Shown here: positions 11,740 to 24,600 of the stretch, piece after piece
Position numbering within the stretch: the stretch's first letter is position 1
Layout: each line of letters begins with the position of its first letter
Source of the DNA: Cruorifilaria tuberocauda
Taxonomy: Eukaryota; Nematoda; Chromadorea; Rhabditida; Onchocercidae
DNA length: 64,000 nt
Reading direction: 5' to 3'
NCBI GenBank assembly: GCA_013365365.1
Contig: JABVXU010000060.1
Span: 1-64,000 of the forward strand
Translations under genes and position numbers: made by a program
Notes under the pieces: model-generated
What the model was told of the DNA's origin: nothing
The model's input: the letters and a program-made list of their open reading frames with translations, nothing else
The model's database searches: none

Positions 11740-11752
11740 ATTTCGGTATAGG
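11740..11752 (+). promoter_or_regulatory. Candidate trans-splice acceptor between two closely spaced genes
   Basis: TTTCGGTATAG ends at 11751, 42 nt before the ATG at 11794 and 106 nt after the previous stop. It would separate the two cistrons of a polycistronic transcript. Later AGs at about 11760-11766 are alternatives. Confidence 0.4.
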
Positions 11753-11793
11753 TTGAAACTAGAAATAGAAAATAATTTATTATAAAACAAACG

Positions 11794-14409
11794 ATGAAAA
11801 CCTTCAGTGATCGTTTATGGTCAAATCTGGGCAATAATTATTTGTTGTCGTCTATCCGGACAGCACTCCTCGTATTTTGAATATAGATGCTAATATAATT
11901 TGTCGGTTTTTGGCTGTTCATTATTTGTGATATCATTTCATCTGTTATCAGTTGCAGTTACAAGTCTCAGTGACATCCACTAACCGATTTCATTACGATA
12001 GTCAGGACATTCCTTCGACATCTTGCATCAATCACGGTTTGTTATATCTTCAGATATAATTAATGCATTTCCTCAGAAACAAATGAAAATTGAGTCGATA
12101 TTTGTAAAAATGAAAAAATCACATTATTTGATTGCTGAGAAAGAATGAGTTGTATTTCAAAAATTTTGTGACATTAATAGTTTAATAGTTCTGATTTTCA
12201 TACAAACTGTTCTTATGTGTAGATGTGGTGCTTGTTTAAAAATTAATTTAATTCTAGACGCAGAGCCTGAAGTGATTTCTAATGCTGTTAGTATTTGTGA
12301 AAATATACCGCCAAAGCCTCCCACTTCTCCGATACCTCTACGTATCACTACTGTAAAAGAAGATCATTTGCATATAAAGCAGCCATCATTTTCAGGTGAT
12401 TGTAGTTGTTTTCATTCATTCATTTATTCTTTCTTTCTTGAAGTTTAAAGGAAACAATCGTCTTGTTAATTAGGTCAATGTTTTTTTTTTTAATTTTAAC
12501 ATTGTATTATAAAAACAAAGACTCTTTCAGCTGCTAATGCGGATGAAGTTATAAATGATGATGAGAGTTGTGGTAATATTTCCGAAAAAATCCGCAAACT
12601 TAGGACGAGTTTTTTTGATCAAGAATGCAAATTATTGGAGCGATCAAATGCACCTTCATCAACCGATCTTCGCTTTGGACAATTGTTGGGAGCCGTTAAC
12701 CAACAGAAGGCATCAAAATGGATTAATTCTTCTGAAAATAACCGGAATTTAAATCCGGACCAATACGTTGATCAAACTTCATCAGCAGGCTTTGATGGCA
12801 CCTCTTTGCACGTGCCAGAGTTAACTTCTGATAGATCTCATGTGCATAGTGCAAGGAATATAACGCTCCATTCCACTGGAAATAGAGAAGATGTTTCTGA
12901 TGAAGAGCGCTGTAAAATTACTGCTGAGAATTCGAAGTCTCACAGCTTTGATAACGGACTCGGTAAACAGGCCGAAGATAATAATAGTAGTACTTGCTTC
13001 GCAGAGGTATGTTTTAAGACGTTTTTATTTTGATCCTTCTTTTTTTTTAATTTGGGTTGAAGGTGTTCGGCAGTTTTCTAAAATAGCTAATCTTTTTATT
13101 TTTGTCAATGGTAAAAACTGCTAATCTTTTCTAAAAGGATAGAAGAATTTTCAAAAATCACTAATATTCTGATAAAAATGTGGATTATGTTGTTTAATCT
13201 CTTGTAAAGATATGTTCGGAAGCCTTTCGGAAGTATGGAATTCACTAGTGCGCGATGGGATCTGGTGATTATAATAAGTAGTGCACAGATTGCATTTCTT
13301 AATTATAATGTAAAAGTTATTAGAGATGGCAATAGAATTATTATATTCTTAGGGGTCGACGGAATTGAGCAAAAACGTTCATTTCTTTCGAAATTCAAGT
13401 TTTCCCCGAATAATTTCATCATATCAGGCAAGTCAATCGATATTTGATAATTCAAATATCGTAAAGTTAGAAATGAATTTTTGATTTAAGGATCAAATTT
13501 TAGCAAACATCTTTGGATAAAGTTTTGGGCAATACTGAAGAAAATATGGGGTCACAGCCTTGTTCTGATCAACGGAGTACGGTGAAATTCTCATGTGCGG
13601 AAAGCGGTATTGATTTAATTTTTTCGTAATGTTGTTAAATAACCATTAACTAACCAATGTCAGAAATGCTCATAGTTACAGAAGGTGATCGATCAGTGCA
13701 AACAGCCAGCCTTACTTTCTCATATGAATCAGTTGACAACGATGGTTAGTTTTAAATTATTCTTAAATTATAGAATAACAATCCAAAAATGTTTCTCTGA
13801 ATGCGGATTTATCAAAAATAAATAAGGCGATTCCATTTTCTTTAGTACTATTCTCGATGTTTTCTACCGATGAACAGAGGAAAGTCTTTTTAATTGAAAT
13901 TTATTTTATGTGAACTAGATCGTAATTGTCATTTTTTACTTATTTAATTTCATAATTTTATAGCTGGAATTGATGAAGACGACAATAGTGAAGTGAGAAT
14001 TGTCAACACTGATCCTTCTTGGTCGCTGGTCTCATCTGGTAACATTTAATTTCCTATTAGATTATGATAGGTATTATTTAGGACTTTGTATAACCACTTC
14101 TTTACATTTTTTATATTGATACCGTTACACTTTTAAGGTTTTCGGATGTGAACATGATTGAATACTTTGTATTATTTCATGCTGTTTTATTTATTAATTC
14201 TGTTTTTTCGCAGGCAAAAACATACTTTCATATGTGAACAAAATGGATGGTAAGTCACCAAAAACAACGAGAATGAAGAATTAATCTTTTTTAGTTCTTT
14301 TTGTTTTTCAGCTTCTGATGTTCCTATTTTTCGTTGGATTCTACAAATTTTTTTACGCTTAATGATTTTTAAAGGTATTTTTCTGTTGAGTAAGTTATCT
14401 TCACTTTAG
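11794..14409 (+). CDS. Unrecognised acidic protein with C-terminal hydrophobic segment
   Basis: I do not recognise this gene. Exons: 11794-11871, 11952-12036, 12258-12395, 12531-13006, 13504-13606, 13682-13744, 13964-14038, 14214-14249, 14312-14409; 383 residues, all phases consistent. The N-terminus (MKTFSDRLWSNLGNN) is followed by a mostly disordered, Ser/Asn/Asp-rich body. Visible features are a proline stretch PPKPPTSPIP near residue 72, SYESV near 311, an acidic block EDDNSEVRIV leading to DPSWSLV (W334), and a C-terminal hydrophobic stretch at about 357-377 interrupted by Arg and Lys. The last part could be a tail anchor or an amphipathic membrane helix. A strong GTAAGT at 14390 inside the last exon could splice to an unseen exon, so the C-terminus is uncertain. 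It starts 148 nt after the gene before it, suggesting co-transcription. Confidence 0.65.
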
Positions 14410-15646
14410 ATCTACAGGAATTCTCTTATGCTATGCATTATTTCATATTTCAACGCTAAGATTGAATGATAGTTGCATCGGCGAAAACAAAACTTTAAAT
14501 GTGATAACCGCATTTGATTTATAATGAGCAATATCTGAAATTTAAATCCAAAAAACAAAGTTACATTAGTTGAGTGATTTAGGGATATGGTTAATATAGT
14601 GAAATTAATTTAAAAAGGTAATTTCTCTTTGTTTTTGTTTTAAAAATATTATAATGTAGAATTAGAAACAAAAAACTAATGGTAGCCGACGTTAGAGATA
14701 GTTTTTTGATAATTTTTATAAAAACAAAACTAAATTTTAAAAGGTAGATAATATCGGCTAATTTTTATAGGCTGGAAATTAAAAGGAACAAGTAATACAT
14801 TTCTGTTTTGGAGTAACATTTCTTTAAACTGAAATTATAAAATCTTGAAATCAGTTATCTACCAAAAGCTAGCCTTTCATATATTATGCATTAATTGTTC
14901 GGGTCATATTCATATGTCATTTGTTTTCTCATTATTCCTTGGTTTTTTTACTGTTTTGTTTCTCCAATTGATTATGCTGTAGGGCGTTTTAACTCCCACT
15001 ATTTTGTGTAATCTTTAAATGTTAATAAAATTATCTACATACTTTTCGTTTTATAATTTCATGTCAAGCACATTATAAATTTGAATTACTTCTTCACTTC
15101 ATTGCCTCATTTTTATTCGATGTGTAAGATTAAAGAATTCAGTGAAAATCAAATTAAAATTTTTTGATGGTGTGCTTAAAATTCCATCTTCCGAATAGTA
15201 AATTTTTAATATGAGATCTCAACGCATTTTGCCAGCAAAGATTATTATTGAGATGTTATTTACAACTAAAAATTTGTGATGCAGTTTTATAGATATAAAG
15301 TTAAAGAAGTCTTAGAACAAACCGAAAATAAGAATGCGAATGCTTACATAATTTATTTTATATACATCCTACATATAAGTGTATTCTCTTGAAAATTGTT
15401 GCGAGGCATTAGAAATTTATTTATTTCCTGTGCAACTAAAGAATTTTGCAACTGTTCTTTTGGTTTTTTGGTCGGAGAATTTAATTGTCTAGCATTATAT
15501 AAAGCAATTTATTGCTCATCTTATTATTCAGAAGAAAGCAGTGTTGGTATTACTGGTATGACAGGTGTTATACAACAGCTTGAAAGACAATTTCAACCCA
15601 TAAAATATTTTTATTTCCAAAAAGTTAATTTCAAGTGTATTTTGTA
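14410..15646 (+). other. Intergenic stretch before cpsf-1, with AATAAA
   Basis: AT-rich and without a supportable gene. An AATAAA at 15024-15029 is a possible poly(A) signal for the gene before it. An 83-codon frame at 15396-15647 has no exon-like features and runs straight into the cpsf-1 acceptor. Confidence 0.5.
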
Positions 15647-15648
15647 GG
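15638..15648 (+). promoter_or_regulatory. Candidate trans-splice acceptor of cpsf-1
   Basis: TTTTGTAG ends at 15647, only 7 nt before the ATG at 15655. Such a short leader fits direct spliced-leader addition. Confidence 0.55.
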
Positions 15649-15654
15649 TGTGTG

Positions 15655-18600
15655 ATGTATGCAATTCTCCATGAAACGGATGATTCAACTACAGTGAATT
15701 TTAGTGAATGCGGGAAATTCTTTCCAGAAAAAGGTTTACAAATAGTTACAATTGGTATTAAGTATTTGCGAATTTTTCGTGCTAATCCATATGCTTTATT
15801 ATTGAAAGATGAACAGCAATGGGCCCAGACGACACGACTGGAATGTTTATTAGCTGTGCGATTGCTAGCACCGGTACAGTCGTTTGCCGTTGCTAGAATC
15901 CCACGTTAGTATTTTCCTCTCTTGAAAAGCATTGACTATTTTGATAAAAAACATTTGAAATTGCTTAGCATTTGCATGCAATTAGTTTTAAAAAACTTTT
16001 ATTTTAAATTAATTAAAAATTCTTTTTTAGATGAAATCTAATAGTTCAATGTATTTTTTTTCGCAAGAAGAGAAGAAACTAAGAAAAGAACTGTAAATCT
16101 GAAAAGCGAAAATAAAGACTTCTAAGATAATCTATGTATTTAATAGTACGAGAAATTCCATTCTATTCGTGCAAGATTTAGCTGTCTCACTACTAAACTT
16201 CATATCTTTTTCCCAATTTTCCCACAAATTTTCCCATAAATTAGAACATTTATAAAGAAAATTTATAGAGAATCCAGACTGTGATAGTCTTCTACTTGGA
16301 TTTGATGATGCTAAACTTTCGATTGTTGGTATAAATCCAGCTGACCGATGTTTAAAAACAATTTCATTGCATTGTTTCGAAGACGAATTATTAAAAGATG
16401 GGTTTACCAAGAATTTACCTCGTCCAGTTATTCGTGTTGATCCAGGTCAAAGATGCGCTGCTATGCTTGTTTTTGGAAGGTAATCATTCATGGTTTCCTT
16501 CAGATACTATTTTTTCCTATTACTAAAAAGAATAATATACTCTTTAGGTGAACCTTACGTACCTCTTTGCCATCAATTAAAATCAAACTTATTTTACTAA
16601 AAAAATAAGTATTGAAATTTTCAATCATTCATGTCGTATTGGCACTGGAAGAGTTTGTTTTCAGATGTCTTATTTGTCTCATTGTTTCAGATACCTTGCT
16701 GTGCTACCATTCAATGATTCCAGTTCCCAATTACATTCATATACGGTTCAACTTTCTCAAATTGATTCCCGTTTAATTAATGTAATGGATATGGCTTTTC
16801 TTGATGGTTATTATGAACCAACATTATTATTTCTTTACGAACCCGTTCAAACTACTTGTGGACGGTAACCTTTTGATTCCATTATCAGATTACACGAACA
16901 TTCTTAATTTCAAAATCATTAAATACCTAATGGTGCCATATTTAGATAGAACAACATCCATATTTCATCAACTATTTAATAGGTTTCAAATGTAGAAATT
17001 TTTCAATACACCATTTAATAATATTATTTGTTTTGCAGAGCTTGTGTGCGTTATGATACCATGTGTGTACTGGGTGTCTCATTAAATGTAAAGGAACAAG
17101 TTCTTGCTTCCGTGTGGCACTTAAGCAATCTGCCGATGGATTGTAATCAGGTTTGTTTTTGAATTTCAAATTTTTAGCACTTTCGAAATATGATTTTCTT
17201 CTTTTAATCTTGTTTTATTCGCCTGTCTCCTTTTTTCACCACATTTTTGCTCTATTAAATTACAGTGGCATGCTTAAACCATTGGTTTTTCTTATAACAG
17301 TGTTATTATTATGTGTTTTTGAATTAATTATCTTATTCTTTGCTTTATTGTTTGAAAATATTATCTCATGCTAAATAAATATATATATATATATTTAATC
17401 GACGCTGCATATTAATATTAAAAGAAATAATGAACTATTTTGGTATCGATGGAATATGAACCAGCTTTCTTTCGTTTTCCATTGTAACCTTCTTTTCTTG
17501 ATAAATTATTTTGTCATTTATATTCTAAAATGAATAACTTGTTTTTTCATTTTAGTTAGAAATATCTTTCTTGCAATTTATCCTGTTCTTTTTAGATTCT
17601 TCCAATTCCACGACCAGTTGGTGGAATTTTAGTAGTTGCTATAAATGAACTTATTTACTTGAATCAATCCGTTCCTCCATGCGGTTAGTTATCTTTTCCA
17701 TCTCAGTTACCAAATTATTTAATTAATTGCTGTTGATTTTATTTGCAATAGCAATATTCCTTATTTGTGTTTTCGCACTTTGTGCAAATTTCAGAAAGCT
17801 TTTTTTCATTTGAACTTCTAGTCACCAGTACTCGTTATTGAATTCAGAACTGATGCTGAAGGCTTACTGGAAAATTAAAAATTATTTTTCCTCTCTTGAA
17901 CTACACTCATATCTTTGCAGGTATATCGCTTAACAGTTGCATGGATGATTATACTAAGTTTCCGTTAAAAGACTTCAAGCATATGGCTCTAACACTGGAC
18001 GGTTGTGTCGTAGCTGTTATTTCTACAAATAAGGTTTTTTTATTTCGAATTTCTCAAACTTTTATGAGAATTTGGAAGCATTTCTTTCGCAGATTCTTTC
18101 ATTCCAGAAGCATTTAAGAAGTGAGGACATACAGGATCCATAAATTTAAATTACGACTGTCAACATTAGTATTAATATTAAATTAGTATTAAAATTAAAA
18201 GGATTTGCAATGCTGTTCATTACTTTTAGATTTTACTATGTGATCGTAATGGACGATTGTTTACATTGCTTTTGGTTACGGACGCCACGAATTCCGTTAA
18301 ATCACTCGAACTGAAGTTTCAATTCGGTGAGTTAAGAAGTCTTTTTCATATATTTTTTTGAAACTGAGAAGTTCGTTTCTCTTGCTTTATGGAAAGGATA
18401 AGCTGATTATTTTCATAGATCTTTCCAGAGTTTCGTAGTAATTCGCACTGATTTTTTTAAATTTTCTCTTATCATACAAGTTAGAACTTTTCGTCATTTT
18501 TGGAGCTGAAGAACAAACGTATTTATTCAATAAGATGAACTGAAGCGTAGCAAATGCTAATATAATTCAAGAGTATAATTATACCATGAAAATAAAAACA

Positions 18601-21600
18601 ATAGAAATGTTATTGTCACCTGGAATGAAAGTTTAATAAATAAATAATGTGATCAATACAATTATCCGGATATAATCCGAATAAATTAGTTGATATTCTT
18701 GGGATATTCAGTGAATTTTGAAATTTATCGAAATAGAATTATATCTATTTCAATTATCTGATACATTTTAATTTAAAGTTTCTGAGAAAACGTTTTCTAC
18801 ACTGCTTAATTTCTTTCATGTAGAAAGCGGTGTTACTTTATGTAGTAATAGTAATTGTCTAATTCTGATTAAAAATCGAATTATTAACTTTTAAATGCAG
18901 CTTCACTGAAATTTGTAATTTGCTTTAGAGACAGTAATCCCATGTACGATGACTTCCTGTGCACCTGGCTATCTTTTCATTGGCTCTCGTCTTTGTGATT
19001 CCGTCTTTCTACATTGTACCTTTGAGCAATCTACATTGGAAGAATCTCCTGCGAAGAAAATAAAATTAAATGCTGAGTTAAATGCGAATGAGGAAGATGA
19101 GGATTTTGAATTATATGGAGAAGTGCTCCCGAAGGTTGTTGTCGATTTGGTAATGGGAAAAAAGTGTTTTTATATAAACTTTTTATATAAGTTAATAACG
19201 TATGTGGAAAGGAATATCGTTCTTTTTACCATTATTAGAATATTATATTTTCATATATTCCAATAATTTGTGTCTGTTTGTTGTTATCACTTATAGTTTC
19301 CGACTTTTTAGGTTACAAAAACGGACACAACAGAAGAACTGTTGAATATTCGCGTCCTTGATAAATTGCTTAATATCGGTCCCTGCAAGAAAATTACTGG
19401 TGGTTGTCCAAGCATTAGTGCTTACTTTCAGGAAATAACTCGGAAAGACCCACTTTTTGACTTAGTAAGTTTTTCAAAGCATTATCTTCAGAGAACTTTT
19501 CATTTCGTCCAGTGCAAGAATTATATTAAGGAAAATAATATAGCTTTGTGTATTTACATATAAGATATATTTTTCTAAAAATAAAAGAAGCGTGTTTGCT
19601 TCGTCGATGTAACAAATCTAAATGGATAGTAATAAAATTCTGTTAGCGAGTACTTTAGTTGCCTTGTAACGATTTGTTTTAAAATAATAATGGATTATTT
19701 TTTGTTAGGATACAAAGCGGATGAATTTTTACGGAATATTTTATACTCTTAGTAGTTCTAGAGAATTGTATACAGCTAAATCTGGCTTATCAGAGATATG
19801 ATACATTAAATAACTAGATAATTTTAGCAACATTATTGACTGAGAACTGCAAAAAGTTTTTGAAACTTACAGAATTAATGAATTTTAGACTGGAAATTAT
19901 GCTATTTTAGGTATGTGCATGTGGACATGGAAAATTTGGAAGCATTTGCATACTTCAAAGAAGCATTCGTCCCGAAATCATTACGAGTAGCAGGTTAGCT
20001 CAGTTTAATGTATTTTGTACTTCTCTGACAAAAAATTCTTTAACTGCGCAAAGATTAAATGATGCTTATTCATTAAGGCTTTCCATCTTTATTGAGGGAT
20101 TTTTATTTATTTGGAAATAACAGAGCTATATTTTCTTATGATAATATCCAAATGTCTTCTTAGAAGCAATAAAATTTTATTAGAGTTCTTGCTTCTGTTC
20201 ATATGGAGCTTATGGAATAAAGAATTATACATGATTGACGTTGAAATTGGAAAGTCTAAATTATTGAGAAATAAATGAAATAAGAGCAGGATCTAAGAGC
20301 AAGTTTTGGAATAAAAATTTTGCTAGCTTCAGTATCTTGAATGTGGTACTTCTTTGATCATCTATTACTTGTGAAATCGGACCGTATTTTATGAAAGTCG
20401 TTTTTAGTATATACTTTTTACCTTGTTACTTTCCCAAAGGAACCTATAGGGTTTTTTATAATGAAGTTCTCAAAGTAGTATTTTTGATATAGTTTTTTCA
20501 GTATTGAAGGAGTCGTACAGTACTGGGCTATTGGACGCCGTGAAGACGATACCCACATGTATTTCATCGCTTCGAAAGAGGTCTGCTTTCTTTTCAATTA
20601 TGCGTTCAGCTATACTAGTGAACAAATGCTGTTTCAATGAATCGAGAGTTGGGATGTTTAAATATTCTAAAAAAATTCAACAAAATTAGTCTAGTTCACA
20701 AGGCTTATAGGGAAATACCAGGACATATCTCTTCCGATCATTTTGGGCTAACAACAGAGCCACTTGCTCATACAATTATATTACAATAAGTGATCCTTTC
20801 TATACTATGATATATCTTTTGAGATATATTTTTTTTGTGTATTGTTAGAAGATCTGAAGTTATAAGAAACATTTGTTAGCTAGGAACTTTGGCATTGGAA
20901 ACAGATAATGATTTGGTAGAACTGGAATCACCAATATTCGCTACTTCTGAGTCAACCATTGCCGCTGGGGAATTAGCTGATGGTGGTCTTGCTGTTCAGG
21001 TATAATTTAGAGAAAAAATTCGAGTATAATTCGTACAGAAAATTTTTTTTTTGGTAGCTATAAAGCTTTGCTTTTAAGGTGACTACGTCGAGTTTGGTAA
21101 TGGTTGCAGAGGGACAGCAAATTCAGCATGTACCACTTCAGTTGACGTTCCCAGTGCGAAGCGCTTCCATTGTAGACCCCTATATTGCAATATGTACACA
21201 GAATGGAAGATTGTTAATGTATGAATTGACCAATCATCCACATGTACACCTGAAAGTAATAACATTCTCATATTTTATTAATTTCTTTCAAATCAATTTT
21301 CAGAAATATATTAAGGGTTGGATTTACTAGTTATGTAAGTTAGAATTCAAATATGGATAAAAAGTTCAGTTGAAAATTTTTCTTTTGCAGGAAATCGATA
21401 TTTCGAAAAAGTTGCGTCATGAGACATCGCCAATAACATCCTTATCAATTTATCGCGATATGAGCGGGATTATTCGATTTTGTTCTGCAACAAATATGCC
21501 CCAACAGACAACTAGCACTAATTTACAAGTTCCAGAGCAAGAAGATTTTGAGGATGTCGATGATTTATTATTATACGGGGATTCCAAAAAATTGAGTATG

Positions 21601-24600
21601 TCATTATCATCCTTAATATATAATTTTGATTTAAGCTTTTTTAAGCTTATTCCACAGTTTCGTTCGAGTTTGAAACAAAAGCATAGGAATAATTAGGATT
21701 TGTGGAAATATTATTCGATGGACTTCCGGTGTTTGCTGAAGTTATTTATTTAATATTTTTTACAGAAAAAGAAACGGTATCTAAACGGAGAATCGTCGGA
21801 ATGAAGTTAACAGAACAAAATACTCATTTCGATACAGATGTGATCGATCCAAATACGATCGTACCTTCACATTGGATTGCGGTAAGTATTTGATAATGAG
21901 CATGATCTGAAAATCCATTTGGGTAGTAACTTTATATTTTTATAATGAACAATTAGTTTTTCCTGATAATATTCATATTCATGAGCTGTTCGTATAAATT
22001 TGTTATTTTCAGATCGCGCGCGAAAACGGAAACATCTACATATATTCTGTACCAGAATTTCATTTAGTTTACATGGTAAAGAAAATTAGTCATTTGCCGG
22101 ACATTGCTACAGATCAGCCATATGTCGATGATGAACCCTTTACGGTTGAAGGCACTGATACAGGATCCGGGACGATGATTGATACATTTGCTGCAAAACC
22201 GGAAGAAGTGATCATGGAAGTGGTAAACATTTTGGCACTTTCTCTTAATTTTTGTTCAGGAGTATATCTTTTTGTTGATAAAACCAAAAATGGATGTTGG
22301 AGAGGTTTTCAGAAAAAATTAAAATCAAATTTGTAGCTGCTTGTTGGAATGGGAATGAATCAGGGACGTCCAATGCTTTTTCTGCTTATTGATGATATGG
22401 TTTCTGTGTATGAAATGTTCACCTATAATAACGGTATTCAAGGACATCTCGCTGTCCGGTATGCATTTGCTTTTCTTTTTTTCTAGTTTCATTTTCTTTT
22501 CTGTATTTTTTCTTTTTAAAAACATGAAATGGATCAAGCTATGACTCATTCAGCAGAATGAGTTGTCTGGATATAATGATTTCTTCGCCTTCTTTATTAT
22601 AAGAGAAAAAAGTTAAAACTTCGATTTTTGTATCTAATGTTGAAAATAATACAAGTTTTTTCGGAAATTCCAAGTTGAGATGGTTATATAATATAACATT
22701 TAAAATTAATCAAGCGTATCTAAGGCAGGTGAGCTGTCCTCTTTTTAAAAACTTAATGGTATTTTTTACAATTTTTATATAGATCCAATAAGACAGAAAT
22801 AGGTTTAAAGATAGAAAATATATTTTCCATTTTTTTTGAAGTTTGGAATTAATTCTCGTGATCGCTATAGGTTCAAACGACTTCCGTACACAACTGTAAC
22901 CAGGTCGTGTCGTTTCCAAGGTTTAGATGGCCGGGCAGCAGTTGAATCAGTTCGAGATGCTGTGAGACATAAGACTGTTTTACATTTCTTTGAACGAATT
23001 GGAAATGTGGCAAGTTTTTAGCATTTTAATTTACCCTTACAGAATGAAATCCACTTAAATCAGTGCAAAAGTTGTCCTTTTTCATATTCGTTTTCCAGTT
23101 AAATGGTATTTTTATTTGTTCATCGTATCCGTGCATTTTCTTCCTTGAATCTGGTGTACCGCGCCTTCATCCTGTTAATCTTGATGGACCTATATTATCC
23201 TTTACTACTTTCAACAACGCTGCCTGTCCAAATGGATTCATTTATTTGACAGAACGAGATCGGCTCATGCGTGTAGCAAAGTTACCGGTGTGTTTTTATA
23301 AATTTTTTCGAGCGTTTTAATTTTTATTACTGTAAGCGTGAACAAAAAAATATTATATAAAAATGTTGTATTTAAAAGAACTAAAGATGGATAAGCATCT
23401 GTAATTAAGGTGACGAAAAATTTTCATTGTTTTTACTAATCTTCCTCTGCTTCTTTTCGTTTCCTTTTTAATGGCCTTTTACATCGAGCAAGACTCGAGA
23501 AAGCGAAAGTTCAGATCAGTTATACTTAACATTTCATATTATAAAATTGCTGCATTCTAGAGCGATATGATACTTGACACATCATATCCAGTTAAGAGGA
23601 TAAATGTTGGCGCTACTGTGCATAATGTTATATATTTACTGCATTCAAATACTTATGCCGTGGTAACAAGTGTGAAAAATAAGGTAACAAAGATGTGCGT
23701 GCTTATAAATGATGATAAAACTTTCGAAGAGCACGAAAAGCCGAAGACATTTGTGTATCCCGAGATAGATCAATATAAATTACAAGTAAGTCATTATCTT
23801 TGCTCAATTATCATCTAGGAAATAACATCATGAAATATCAGGATAAAATTCATAGAAAATAGAATGCCAATATTTCGCCCGTGAAGTTTCCTAATACATT
23901 TTTTTCACGTGAATTGAAATTATATAGATTAAGTGGTTAATCCTTCTTGTTTCTTCTTTTCTTTTTTCCTTTTTAATGTGGATTACTTTTTCTCGATAAC
24001 AAGTATTATTTTGGTTTAGTTGTATTCGCCAGAGGATTGGAAGCCAGTACAAAATGTGGAGATGCTTTTTGAAGAATTCGAAGCAGTTACAAGTTGTGAA
24101 GAAGTTGTTTTGCGATCCGAAGGAACTGTATCCGGCGTGCAAAACTATCTAGCTGTTGGGACTGCTTGTAATTATGGTGAAGAAGTTTTGGTGCGAGGTC
24201 GGATCATCATTTCGGAAATTATAGAAGTAATAATTTTAATCAAAAGGAGACATTAGTTTTAAGATTACTATAATCAGTTGGATTGCAAATGGCATTATAA
24301 CCATATGATATACACGTCTGTGCATGAATTTTTTGAAAAAATTCATGTCCTCTTCTATCTTATTGTTTTCTTTTAATCCATTCTTTGTTTAAATTATTTG
24401 GTAATATTTATTTGGAAAATGGAATGCGATGAGCATGAAAATACTAATTTAATTTTTCTGTGTCTTATTTTAGGTAGTTCCAGAACCAGGACAACCAACA
24501 AGTAAACATCGGATAAAAACATTATACGATAAGGAACAAAAAGGACCGGTCACCAGTTTGTGTTCATGCAATGGTTATCTGTTGACTGGCATGGGTCAAA

